Both the position numbers and the translations under genes were made by a program. A DNA stretch of 64,000 bases from Calothrix sp. MO_192.B10. GTDB lineage: Bacteria; Cyanobacteriota; Cyanobacteriia; Cyanobacteriales; Nostocaceae. Positions 56,248 to 64,000 of this stretch are shown one piece after another. Position 1 is the stretch's first letter. Every line of letters starts with the position of its first letter. Under the pieces are notes generated by a model. That model was not told where the DNA came from. It was given only the letters and a program-made list of their open reading frames with translations, and did no database searches. The stretch lies in the NCBI GenBank assembly GCA_030065055.1, contig JASJDS010000075.1:1-64000 (forward strand), given 5' to 3'.

Positions 56248-57267
56248 TTAACCATTATCCAACAACCGAGCCTCCAACTCAGCCACTTGACGGCGCTTTT
56301 CCTCCAGTTCAATTTGCAAATCCACAGGTATGCGAATTCCATAAGAGGCGGCTTGCTCTTCCAAAAATGCCAAGGCTCGCTTTGCCCGTGCCAATGCTGG
56401 AGTAACCATCTCCTGATTCGTCATCACCCTGGGCTGTTCTGGATTCTCGTCTCCCTTGGGCAATCCCTTACCTCCCCGCAACAAAGCCACAGGAAAATCC
56501 TCCATTGCCGTATCAAAAAATGGAGTTTGCTCCGCCTGACAGAGGGTGCGGGCACTTTCTGGCACTGCTTTCCCTAAATGGTTCATCACATGGGAAATTT
56601 TCACCAAGCGATCGCCTGCTTGATTAGCAGCCCCTTTCAATGCTTCAATTAAGTGATAAGTATAAAGGCTGAGGTTACCATCTGGACGTACCCAGGAAGT
56701 CTGACTACCCCGTGATGAAGTGAAAACTGCCCTTCCTTCTCCCTGCTTGAGGGCACTTACCACCCCTTTCGGTAGCGCTGTGGGTAAAAAGTCGGCGGGT
56801 AGTTCATCCTTAGCAGTTGCCATCCCCTCAGCATGGCAACTATCAATAATCACCCATAGGCGTTTAGCATGAATCTGGCGTAACTTCTCCGTCAAAATTG
56901 TGGCAGAGAGGGCAGTTTCGGCAATGGATTTGGGTTCAAAATCATGCTGTAGTAGATAGTAGGCTTGTTCAGCCAAGTCAAACATACCATGGCCGGAATA
57001 GTAAATCACAACCGTAGCATCTGGGTCTGCCCCTGCTTTCTCCTTCAGCCATTCCAGACCATCCAGGATAGCACTACGGGTTGCCCCCTGGTCATGCAAT
57101 AATCGTATATGCTCCGGACTATCAGCATAGCCACAGAGATTCCCATCAGTAAGGACAGCTTTGAGTGCTTGGGCATCCTTAACCGTCACAGGTAAAGACC
57201 ACCGGGGATTTGCCGTTGTACCGACTCCAATCAACAGCGCGTAACCGTGGGTAAATCTATCAGACAT
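56248..57267 (-). CDS. Caspase-like (orthocaspase) protease with C-terminal adaptor
   Basis: A protein of about 339 residues. The caspase p20 fold is clear: FTHGYALLIGVGTT, the catalytic His in VVIYYSGHGMFD (about residue 93) and the catalytic Cys in LWVIIDSCHAEGMA (about residue 144), followed by GRAVFTSSRGSQTSW and YTYHLIEALKGAA. After a linker, residues about 289-334 are the adaptor ARAKRALAFLEEQAASYGIR, IPVDLQIELEEKRRQVAELE, strongly similar to the N-terminus of the NB-ARC protein. It is probably the effector of that ATPase. The gene lies 532 bases upstream of it on the same strand. Confidence 0.88.
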   Translation of the reverse strand: MSDRFTHGYALLIGVGTTANPRWSLPVTVKDAQALKAVLTDGNLCGYADSPEHIRLLHDQGATRSAILDGLEWLKEKAGADPDATVVIYYSGHGMFDLAEQAYYLLQHDFEPKSIAETALSATILTEKLRQIHAKRLWVIIDSCHAEGMATAKDELPADFLPTALPKGVVSALKQGEGRAVFTSSRGSQTSWVRPDGNLSLYTYHLIEALKGAANQAGDRLVKISHVMNHLGKAVPESARTLCQAEQTPFFDTAMEDFPVALLRGGKGLPKGDENPEQPRVMTNQEMVTPALARAKRALAFLEEQAASYGIRIPVDLQIELEEKRRQVAELEARLLDNG

Positions 57268-57717
57268 CTCAGAAAACTCCAGCAGGACAACAGCTGCAAT
57301 CCCTCAACTGGGGGCAAGAAAATAGCTACTAAACCCAGTATAAAGCTAAACATTTATGACTATGGGAACATTCCACATATTAATACTTGAAGAAGGTAGA
57401 AGACTTGTATGAGCAAGGGTTTTAGTTATTAGCTTATACCAAATAGATATACAATTTAAATGTGTAATATCATGTCTGGTTAAACACTGATAATTAAATG
57501 TAGGTTGGGTAGAACGAAGTGAAACCCAAAGAAAGTCTGATTGTGTTGGGTTACTCTTCGAGAAGCCCCTGAGTCGCTTTCGCGACACGCTGCGCGGTAA
57601 GCGTTCGCGTTAGCGTGCGCCTTGCGCTTAGCTATGCCGTAGGCTTTACGGGTCTAAGTCCCTCAACCCAACCTACAACTTAATTAGTAAGCCATGATAA
57701 CCGCATCTGATAGCATT

Positions 57718-57838
57718 TTGAAAAAAGAATGGGACAGATGGATGCACGGGTAGGGGCACGGCATCAGAGTGATAGTTTTATACACGAAAAGATTGTGGAT
57801 GCCGTGCCCTGACGAATCATGTATGTGTCGCAAACATT
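57718..57838. mobile_element. Repeat element enclosing a 57-bp palindrome (copy 2)
   Basis: The outer ends (TTGAAAAAAGAATGGGACAG ... GCAAACATT) match 4541-4629. The core 57753-57809 has the GGGCACGGCATC ends and a TTTTATACAC interior matching the 57-bp element after ligA. It appears to be one repeat inside another. Confidence 0.6.
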
Positions 57839-57861
57839 ATTTTAATTGGTATAAAATATAA

Positions 57862-57937
57862 GCGATCGCATTATTTATATCGCATTATCTATATGGAAGA
57901 TGGTTGTCTCAAATCCCCAATACCAACTCTTAATTAG
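57862..57937 (+). pseudogene. Second, diverged copy of the devA 3' end
   Basis: GCGATCGCATTATTTATAT followed by a short duplication, GGAAGATGGTTGTCTCAAAT and a closing AATTAG match the last 60 bases of devA (53433-53494). No other part of a devA gene is present upstream. The caspase/NB-ARC cassette lies between the two copies. Confidence 0.8.
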
Positions 57938-58092
57938 TCGATTTAGGATTTAAGATGAAATAAAATACAAAATCTCACCCTGTCAAGAGTACACAATCCC
58001 TCTCCTTAATAAGGAGAGGGAAAGATTTTTACGCAGTAAAAAGCGAGGGTGAGGTTCAATTATAGATGTGCATATTATTTAATCTACCTTCC

Positions 58093-58308
58093 TTAGTTCT
58101 CGATCAAATCGCAATAAATTTGTCCTTCATAGTCGTATACAAGCCACTCCCTAGTTTTTTCCAAAACACGCAAGGTTACAAACCACTCATTGGGTTCAGG
58201 CTCGTAACGAGCCTCAATTAGTTGTATATCTTCTTCTTGGCAACCATATTCCTTTTGTGCATTCTCTTTAGCCGCAGCAACCAACTTTTCCTCATAGCTA
58301 TTAGACAT
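58093..58308 (-). CDS. Small conserved acidic protein (unknown function)
   Basis: A 71-residue protein starting MSNSYEEKLVAAAKENAQKE; GAGGGG lies upstream and the longer frame to 58386 is rejected. It continues YGCQEEDIQLIEARYEPEPN and WFVTLRVLEKTREWLVYDYE, ending GQIYCDLIEN: an alpha helix followed by a beta sheet. The family is seen in cyanobacteria, but I do not know a function. Confidence 0.6.
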   Translation of the reverse strand: MSNSYEEKLVAAAKENAQKEYGCQEEDIQLIEARYEPEPNEWFVTLRVLEKTREWLVYDYEGQIYCDLIEN

Positions 58309-58669
58309 ACCCCAGAATCCCCTCAATAAATTGCAATTAAGCCCCGAACCATTAAGAAATAACTCCAGTGCCGGGAATAAATACAATAACTACAATATCG
58401 AAATAAGCAACACCCAAGCAACTAGGGGACGGGTGAAGGAGTGAAGGAGTGAAGGAGGGAAGGAGTGTAGACACGAAGTGGCTTCTCGTAGACACGCAGT
58501 GGCTTCCCGAAGGGTAGAGTAGGAGGGAAGGAGTGAAGGAGGGAAAGAATTAAGCTGTCAACTAACAACTAACAACTAACAACTAACAACTATCAACCAC
58601 CAACCACCATCCTTCTCCATAACTCGGCTATCTTAATGACATGGGCTTTAACTAGGTAGTATCACCAAT
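58309..58669. other. Repeats upstream of the antiporter gene
   Basis: It holds GGAGTGAAGGAGTG arrays with GTAGACACGAAGTGGCTTCTC (about 58433-58545), then AACTAAC heptamers (58556-58600). A promoter is not evident. Confidence 0.5.
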
Positions 58670-60910
58670 ATGGCAGCAGGAACAGCTTTTATTCTCAACC
58701 TGACAACGGTTTTGGGGACTTCGGCACTGGGGGGTTATGTCGCTAATCGATTGCGTCAACCTGTTTTATTAGGTTATTTAGTCAGTGGTTTACTCATTGG
58801 ACCGTTTGGTTTTAAACTCCTGGCAGATGTGGAACAAATCAAGCCTTTTGCAGAGATTGGGGTGGCGTTTCTCCTATTTTCTCTGGGTGTGGAGTTTTCT
58901 TTAGCGGAACTGAAACGGGTAAAAGAAATTGCGATTCAAGGAAGTTTACTACAAATAGGTTTAACCATCGCAGTCACGGCTTTTTTGGCTACTTTCATGG
59001 GATGGGTAACAACTCCAACACAAGGGATATTTTTGGGTGGGGTACTTTCCTTATCTTCTACTGCGGTTGTCCTCAAAACCCTCACAGAACGGGGTGAAAC
59101 TAATACTATCCATGGTCAAGCAATGTTGGCAATTCTAATTGCCCAAGATTTGGCTTTGGGATTGATGTTAGCTGTTTTACCTGCCCTTAATAACCCTGCC
59201 AACCTGGGAGCAGCTTTGGCTACTGCTCTATTCAAGGTGATAGTATTTGCAGCGGTGGCGGTGGCTGTAGGTAAATGGATTGTGCCTCGAACTATCATGC
59301 AAGTGGCGGAGACGGAAAGTAGTGAGTTATTTCTGTTGGTAGTAATTGCCCTGTGCTTGGGAGTAGCTATAGTGACATCAAAGCTAGGACTCTCGATAGA
59401 GATGGGGGCTTTTGTTGCTGGGTTGATGATTTCCGAAATTGATTATGCTGACCAAGCCCTAGCTAAGATTTTACCTTTACGGGATACCTTTGCTAGTATG
59501 TTTTTTGCCTCCATTGGCATGTTAATTGACCCCAATATTTTGCTCCAGAATTTTGGCATAATTTTGGGTTTGGTGATGGTGGTGATGGTGGGGAAGGCTT
59601 TAATTATCCTACCGGTGGTCATGGCATTTGGCTATTCGTTCAAAACTGCCGTAATCACTAGCTTGGGGTTAAATCAAATTGGGGAATTTTCCTTTGTCTT
59701 GGCTCTGGTAGGGTGGCAACAGGGATTTATTTCCCAGGAGAAATATCTGTTACTATTGGGAACCACCGCCATTACTTTATTACTAACCCCTGTATGGCTG
59801 AAATTTTCTCCTATTTTAGCCGATCGCATTGCCAGTTTACCATTGCTATCAGGCTATCTGCGTCAATTCCGAGATACTAAAGATATTTCACTCCCAGAAG
59901 GCTTGCGGGATTATGTGGTGGTTGCAGGCTATGGCAGGGTAGGACAAATGATTGTTAGTATCCTGCAAAACCAAGGACATCAAGTATTGGTAATTGAAAA
60001 TAGTGAAGCTGCTATTAAACGGTTGAGACAAGAGAAAATCCCTTACGTTTTTGGCGATGCTGATTCAGAATTAGTGTTAGAAAAAGCACATTTACATAAA
60101 GCTACAGCCTTAGCGATCGCTCTCCCCGATCCTGCCAGTACCCGCTTATTATTAAAAAGGGCTTTGGAGTTAGTCCCAGAAATAGATATCGTCGCCCGTT
60201 CCCACCAAAATACAGAAATTGACATCTTAACCCAGTTAGGGGCGAAAGAGGTGGTACAGCCGGAGTTTGAAGCCGCTTTAGAAATGGGTGCCCACGTTCT
60301 TGCCGCTCTGGGCACATCCTTACCGAATATTCACTCAGTTATTGATACCATGCGCCGCGATCGCTACCAAAATTTACGCCCGGAATGGGGGAACCGCCAA
60401 CTCCAAGTAGCGATCGGTAATACTACCCCAGAACTAAAGCGGGAGTGGGTGACTTTAGATGCCAATTCACCGTTAGTAGGGATGACATTAGCTACTGCTG
60501 ATATCCGTAATTTAACGGGGATAACAATTATGGCAATCCAACATGGTAATGATGTGCTTTATTATCCCACCCCCCAAACCATGTTAAATAGCCAAGATTG
60601 TTTGTTAGCTGTAGGGGAACCGGATGAGTTGGCAGCATTTCATACCTTAATGATGGGTAGGGGAACCATTGCTGGGGGATATCATCATTGGGTAACTGTG
60701 GCGGCAAATTCCTCTTTCATCGGTAAAACAGTGGGAGACTTAGATATTGAATATGGGATTAATGTGCAAGCATTACGCAGACAAGGCAAACTCAAGTATG
60801 GCATTGATGCCACTATGCCCTTAGAACCAGAAGATTGTATTTTGTTACAAGGAGAGAGCGATCGCATTTTGTCAGTGGCAAAATTGATTATGGGTAATGG
60901 GAAGGAGTGA
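58670..60910 (+). CDS. KefB-type monovalent cation:proton antiporter with RCK domains
   Basis: A 746-residue antiporter. Residues about 1-385 are a CPA2-type membrane domain of about 12 spans (YLVSGLLIGPFGFKLLADVE, FLLFSLGVEFSLAELKRV). Residues about 415-560 form a TrkA-N/RCK nucleotide-binding domain with GYGRVGQMIVSILQNQGHQV and VFGDADSELVLEKAHLHKA. Two TrkA-C domains follow (DVLYYPTPQTMLNSQDCLLA; VQALRRQGKLKYGIDATMPL). Such proteins exchange K+ or Na+ for protons under nucleotide control. The C-terminal GNGKE and stop lie in GGAGTGA repeats. Confidence 0.9.
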   Translation: MAAGTAFILNLTTVLGTSALGGYVANRLRQPVLLGYLVSGLLIGPFGFKLLADVEQIKPFAEIGVAFLLFSLGVEFSLAELKRVKEIAIQGSLLQIGLTIAVTAFLATFMGWVTTPTQGIFLGGVLSLSSTAVVLKTLTERGETNTIHGQAMLAILIAQDLALGLMLAVLPALNNPANLGAALATALFKVIVFAAVAVAVGKWIVPRTIMQVAETESSELFLLVVIALCLGVAIVTSKLGLSIEMGAFVAGLMISEIDYADQALAKILPLRDTFASMFFASIGMLIDPNILLQNFGIILGLVMVVMVGKALIILPVVMAFGYSFKTAVITSLGLNQIGEFSFVLALVGWQQGFISQEKYLLLLGTTAITLLLTPVWLKFSPILADRIASLPLLSGYLRQFRDTKDISLPEGLRDYVVVAGYGRVGQMIVSILQNQGHQVLVIENSEAAIKRLRQEKIPYVFGDADSELVLEKAHLHKATALAIALPDPASTRLLLKRALELVPEIDIVARSHQNTEIDILTQLGAKEVVQPEFEAALEMGAHVLAALGTSLPNIHSVIDTMRRDRYQNLRPEWGNRQLQVAIGNTTPELKREWVTLDANSPLVGMTLATADIRNLTGITIMAIQHGNDVLYYPTPQTMLNSQDCLLAVGEPDELAAFHTLMMGRGTIAGGYHHWVTVAANSSFIGKTVGDLDIEYGINVQALRRQGKLKYGIDATMPLEPEDCILLQGESDRILSVAKLIMGNGKE

Positions 60911-61067
60911 AGGAGTGAAGGAGTGATGGAGTGATGGGGTGATGGAGTGATGGGGTGATGGGGTGAAAGATAAAAAATATTAACTCCCAACTATCAACCA
61001 TCAACTGTCAACTGTCAACTGTCAACTGTCAACTAACAACTAACAACCACCAACTATCAACTAACAA
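60901..61067. repeat. (GGAGTGA)/(GTGATGG) and (AACTGTC) arrays
   Basis: GGAGTGAAGGAGTGAAGG, then GTGATGGAGTGATGGGGTGA units at 60901-60965, then CAACTGTCAACTGTCAACT and CTAACAA units (60990-61067) up to the stop of the next gene. Confidence 0.75.
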
Positions 61068-61967
61068 CTAAGGAAGCGCTCCACCGCCTTGTTTGCTCAC
61101 CAATAGTCGCACAATTGACAAACCCAAAATCAGTAAAAACAATACCAAGCCAATGGTGCAAGCATAACTGTATTCCAAATTGGGAAATACTTGCTCGTAT
61201 AAATAGTAAACAATGGTTTTAGAACTATTGAGGGGTTGTCCCTGAGTCATAACTTGCACCTCATCAAACACCTTGGTGGCGGAGATAGCTGAGATAATAG
61301 CTACTAGGGCGATATAAGGTTTCATCAATGGCACAGTAATATCCCAATGTTTGCGAATCCCATCCGAACCATCAATGGCTGCGGCTTCATACACATCTGC
61401 GGGTATGGATTGCAAACCGGCTAAATAAATCACCATATAATAACCCAATCCCTTCCATACAGTTACAGCCATGACGCTGAATAGGGCTAAATTGGGACTA
61501 GTTAACCAAGGAATCCCCTCTTTAGAAAGATGAAAATATTGAAGTAACTGATTGAGTAACCCATTTTCTGCATACAACCATCGCCAAGCAATCCCTGCTA
61601 CAACCGTAGATATGACAACAGGTGTATAGTAAGCGGCTCGAAACCAATTGATTACCCGTAGTTTTTGATTGACTAAAATCGCTAATCCTAGGGGCACAAT
61701 CGCCAAAACTGGTACTACGCCAACCAGGTAAATTAAAGTATTGCCTAAAGTTTTCCAGAACACACTATCATTTTGCAACTTCTGGAAATTATCTAAACCA
61801 ACCCACTGGGGTGGCTGACTAAAAGTAATATCTTCTATACGATGAAAACTCAAATAGAAAGCTTGTAGGGCAGGCCAAAATACCGTTAATACTAAGATAA
61901 ATAGTGCCGGCAATAAAAACAAGTAAGGAGTTAGCCTTTGTGGAATCCAATTCCTATTTACGGACAT
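61068..61967 (-). CDS. ABC sugar transporter permease (MalF/UgpA type)
   Basis: A 299-residue membrane permease with about six spans, first in TPYLFLLPALFILVLTVFWP. The EAA-type contact loop is YEAAAIDGSDGIRKHWDITV followed by PLMKPYIALVAII. It resembles MalF/UgpA subunits of carbohydrate ABC importers. Its binding protein, partner permease and ATPase are not in the window, so the substrate is unknown. The last residues (GGGALP) are followed by repeats. In cyanobacteria such single permeases often belong to the glucosylglycerol/trehalose uptake group, which is only a possibility here. Confidence 0.88.
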   Translation of the reverse strand: MSVNRNWIPQRLTPYLFLLPALFILVLTVFWPALQAFYLSFHRIEDITFSQPPQWVGLDNFQKLQNDSVFWKTLGNTLIYLVGVVPVLAIVPLGLAILVNQKLRVINWFRAAYYTPVVISTVVAGIAWRWLYAENGLLNQLLQYFHLSKEGIPWLTSPNLALFSVMAVTVWKGLGYYMVIYLAGLQSIPADVYEAAAIDGSDGIRKHWDITVPLMKPYIALVAIISAISATKVFDEVQVMTQGQPLNSSKTIVYYLYEQVFPNLEYSYACTIGLVLFLLILGLSIVRLLVSKQGGGALP

Positions 61968-62543
61968 TAATCTATCCCTCTGTTGTGACTTTGAGGAGAA
62001 AAAATATTATACCTAACCTAAATCTCTGATATCCAGATGCCGAGAGCTATTCCCAGGATTTACCAACACCCTCTCATAGAAGATGGGGCTATAGCAACAC
62101 ATACCATTGGTAAAGACGTAGCAATGTTACGTCACCGAACAAGAATCTATTTGTCACATTCTTTTTTGAAATTGGTATAACTGTGATAATTAGTACCTGA
62201 TTTAGATAATGCTACTTTTCAGGCACTAACCATCATTTATCTATAGCCAAGTAGTAAGTAAATACACTACTGGTAATGTAACCTGAGTTGATACGGCCTC
62301 ACTTGGGGAGTATTTTTCTCTCTTTGTCATCTACATTAGATAATTCTGCAAACACCTATTCATACTAAGTTGCATTCAAAGATAGTACCCAGTCATTGCG
62401 ACGTAAGGAAGCAATCTCATTGACTCGAACTACTTTGATAGAACGCAACTTGGTATCATATAGTTATTTGAGATATTTATCTCCTCAAAGTGACAACAAA
62501 GGGATGGATAACTAACTATGTTGATGCCTACATATTGGTGAGT
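61968..62543. other. Gene-free region upstream of the sugar permease
   Basis: It contains a fragment related to the TTGAAAAAAGAATGTGACA repeat (62155-62178, minus orientation) and a loosely inverted stretch (AAGTTGCATTC ... GAACGCAACTT, about 62368-62453) enclosing AGTCATTGCGACGTAAGGAA. No gene is seen. Confidence 0.4.
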
Positions 62544-62795
62544 CTATGGATACATTAACTCAACAAACCAGGTATGTGGCTGGTCGTGATTTCTATATTG
62601 ACGTACTACTCTAATTAATCCTTTTTCTACTAATAATTGCAACACGGTTTTTTGCCTAAACTCACTCAATCGAGCATATCCACCCCGATCTTTGAGATAT
62701 TGCAAAACCATTTTTTCTCCATCTGCACCCATGATCATAACTCCGTATATTTTAAGTGCCAATTCTGGCTTTTCACGCCCTGCAATTCTATGCAA
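62544..62795 (-). CDS. Small conserved protein, possible winged helix (unknown function)
   Basis: Up to 83 residues if the TTG at 62793-62795 is used; a later ATG (MIMGADGEKMVLQYLKD, about 62738) would give 64. The segment KMVLQYLKDRGGYARLSEFR, then QKTVLQLLVEKGLIRVVRQY and WFVELMYP is predicted helix-helix-helix followed by a strand pair, as in small winged-helix proteins. Family name and role unknown. Confidence 0.45.
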   Translation of the reverse strand: MHRIAGREKPELALKIYGVMIMGADGEKMVLQYLKDRGGYARLSEFRQKTVLQLLVEKGLIRVVRQYRNHDQPHTWFVELMYP

Positions 62796-63401
62796 GGAAT
62801 GGAGTAACCGCCACGGTGCTTAACCCCTGAGTGGTTTTACCCCACAAAAAGATTATGCGATCGCTCGAAATGCAGAGCAGTAGGGGTGTAGGGAAAGTAA
62901 AGTGGGTGGTTCGAGTCTAGGAATTGAATCATTTATTTTTTGGCGTTCTTTAAAAGCTAGCTGCTAGCTTGAAAATGTTTGTTAGTTGTTAGTTGTTAGT
63001 TGATGGTTGACAGCTTAGGTGTGGGAGCCGCACTTGAGATATTTTCAGATCCGCAGGTTGTGGGATTTTCCCGTGGGGGACTAGCTTGAAAATAGTTAAT
63101 CAGTGCGGAGCTTGTAGGGGCGCATTGCGTGCGCCCTTGAGGAGTTAGTCACAAAGCATTTTCAGATACGCAGGTTGTGTACAAACGTTTATGTAGACGC
63201 GCCAAGCGCGGCTTGGAGCAGAGTGGGGCTAAAACTAAAAAATACTAAATGCGATCGCTCCACTGACTCAGACCATAACACAACAAATCAGTATTATCCA
63301 CAAAAATAATGTAATAAAAAATATTTGTATACTTAAAAATAATGAGTTTCCCAAATTACTAAATGTAGCTAATATAAACTTTTGATAATCGACAATTCAA
63401 A
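62796..63401. other. Intergenic region with dispersed repeats
   Basis: It contains GTTAGTTGTTAGTTGTTAGTT (62981-63001), two direct copies of ATTTTCAGAT.CGCAGGTTGTG (about 63042-63061 and 63160-63180), the palindrome TAGGGGCGCATTGCGTGCGC (about 63115-63134) and AT-rich sequence near the next start. No gene is seen. Confidence 0.45.
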
Positions 63402-64000
63402 ATGGTCAATAATTTAATATATTCCTGTCGCCATCTGAACTTAGTCACAATCGCCAAAATTATCCGAGCAGTTGGGAAGCGGCGTTTACCTGGTTTAGCG
63501 GCGGAAATGGCTTATAACAACCTGTTAGCTTTGTTTCCTGCTATTTTTGCTATTTTGACAGCAATTGGAAGTCTAAATATCTCTGAAGAGAAAGTAGGAT
63601 TTTTAACACAGCAAATGAGCTTAATAGTTCCATCAGAAGCTTGGGGTTTAATCCGAAGTTTTACAGATAATGTCATCCTTCCAGAGGGACAAGGACTATT
63701 TTCCGTTAGTTTTGCGATCGCTTTATGGATTGCTTCTGGTGCTTTAAGTACAGCTATGGGTGCGATGGACTACATTTACCAAATACCGCCAGAAAGACAA
63801 AGACCATTTTGGAAAGCAAAGTTAATTTCTTTAGGTTTAACCATTGGTAGCATCAGTTTAGTGCTGATGGCATCATTTATAGTCTTTATCAGCGACTTTA
63901 TATTTAATCTTATATTAAAAAATTTAAACCTCTTTCAGTCAGAATTATTATATGTATGGGGTTTATTACGCTGGCCAGCAGTATTGACTATTCTCTGTTG
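63402..64000 (+). CDS. YihY/BrkB-family membrane protein (5' part, cut by window end)
   Basis: The frame starts at ATG 63402 (MVNNLIYSCRHLNLVTIAKI) and is open to the window end, giving about 199 residues. Family signatures are LPGLAAEMAYNNLLALFPAI near residue 30, SFAIALWIASGALSTAMGAM near residue 105 and DYIYQIPPERQRPFWKAKLI. Several membrane spans are visible. YihY proteins are integral membrane proteins of unresolved function, often annotated as ribonuclease BN in error. Confidence 0.85.
   Translation, partial: MVNNLIYSCRHLNLVTIAKIIRAVGKRRLPGLAAEMAYNNLLALFPAIFAILTAIGSLNISEEKVGFLTQQMSLIVPSEAWGLIRSFTDNVILPEGQGLFSVSFAIALWIASGALSTAMGAMDYIYQIPPERQRPFWKAKLISLGLTIGSISLVLMASFIVFISDFIFNLILKNLNLFQSELLYVWGLLRWPAVLTILC

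Larger units (their letters stand above)
57268..58092. other. Repeat-rich region beyond the caspase gene
   Basis: It contains GTAGGTTGGGTAGAACGAAG and its complement-like partner (57500-57677) enclosing CTTCGAGAAGCCCCTGAGTC-type modules, the element 57718-57838, and the devA end relic at 57862-57937. No intact gene is seen. Confidence 0.5.

Overview
The window looks like a piece of a filamentous cyanobacterial chromosome, probably Nostocales-like. The evidence is psbZ, a desD-type acyl-lipid desaturase, DevBCA-type exporter genes, several Uma2 (DUF820) genes, a group 2 sigma factor, very frequent GCGATCGC (HIP1) octamers, and many short tandem heptamer-type repeats and palindromic repeats between genes. 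No plasmid, prophage, rRNA or CRISPR signature was found. The genus cannot be fixed from the sequence.

Layout. 0.3-10 kb has a sulfur theme: a sulfate ABC transporter (sbpA-cysT-cysW), a PD-(D/E)XK-like protein, a toxin-antitoxin pair, a class II glutamine amidotransferase, a TauE/SafE permease and the methionine salvage genes mtnB and mtnD. 10-16 kb holds a glycerophosphodiesterase, a VWA protein and ligA, separated by long repeat-filled gaps. 16-27 kb has Uma2, HNH and small membrane genes, then core genes: a DHH-CBS-tRNA nucleotidyltransferase fusion, psbZ, ribH, tRNA-Gly(GCC), proA and desD. 27-34 kb is a conflict/defence-like island: a 1415-residue triple-TIR, transmembrane, 14-blade WD40 protein, the decayed tail of a second WD40 gene, a DUF4231/SLATT-like membrane protein and a TRPM-type SLOG (LSDAT) protein, with an IS605 remnant between the last two. 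34-48 kb holds a sigma factor, Uma2 genes, carB, dps, a thioredoxin-like 2Fe-2S protein, Nudix and RidA proteins, malQ and a methyltransferase. 48.7-53.5 kb is a TetR-devB-DUF2834-devC-devA export cluster with three copies of one 20-bp palindrome that may be the TetR operator. 53.5-57.3 kb encodes a caspase-like protease and an NB-ARC-TPR STAND ATPase that share a helical adaptor module. This cassette lies between devA and a second, diverged copy of the devA 3' end. The window closes with a KefB-type antiporter, a sugar ABC permease and the start of a YihY/BrkB membrane protein.

The two points of greatest interest are the TIR/WD40-SLATT-SLOG neighbourhood, possibly an NAD-derived nucleotide signalling defence system, and the caspase/NB-ARC pair, which resembles a bacterial NLR system and is flanked by direct repeats of a gene end. 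The rest of the novelty is in the repeats: a 57-bp palindromic element that apparently altered the ligA C-terminus, MITE-like elements, and short tandem repeats that supply stop codons or insert into reading frames. All functional calls come from reading the sequence and from family knowledge; no database search was possible.
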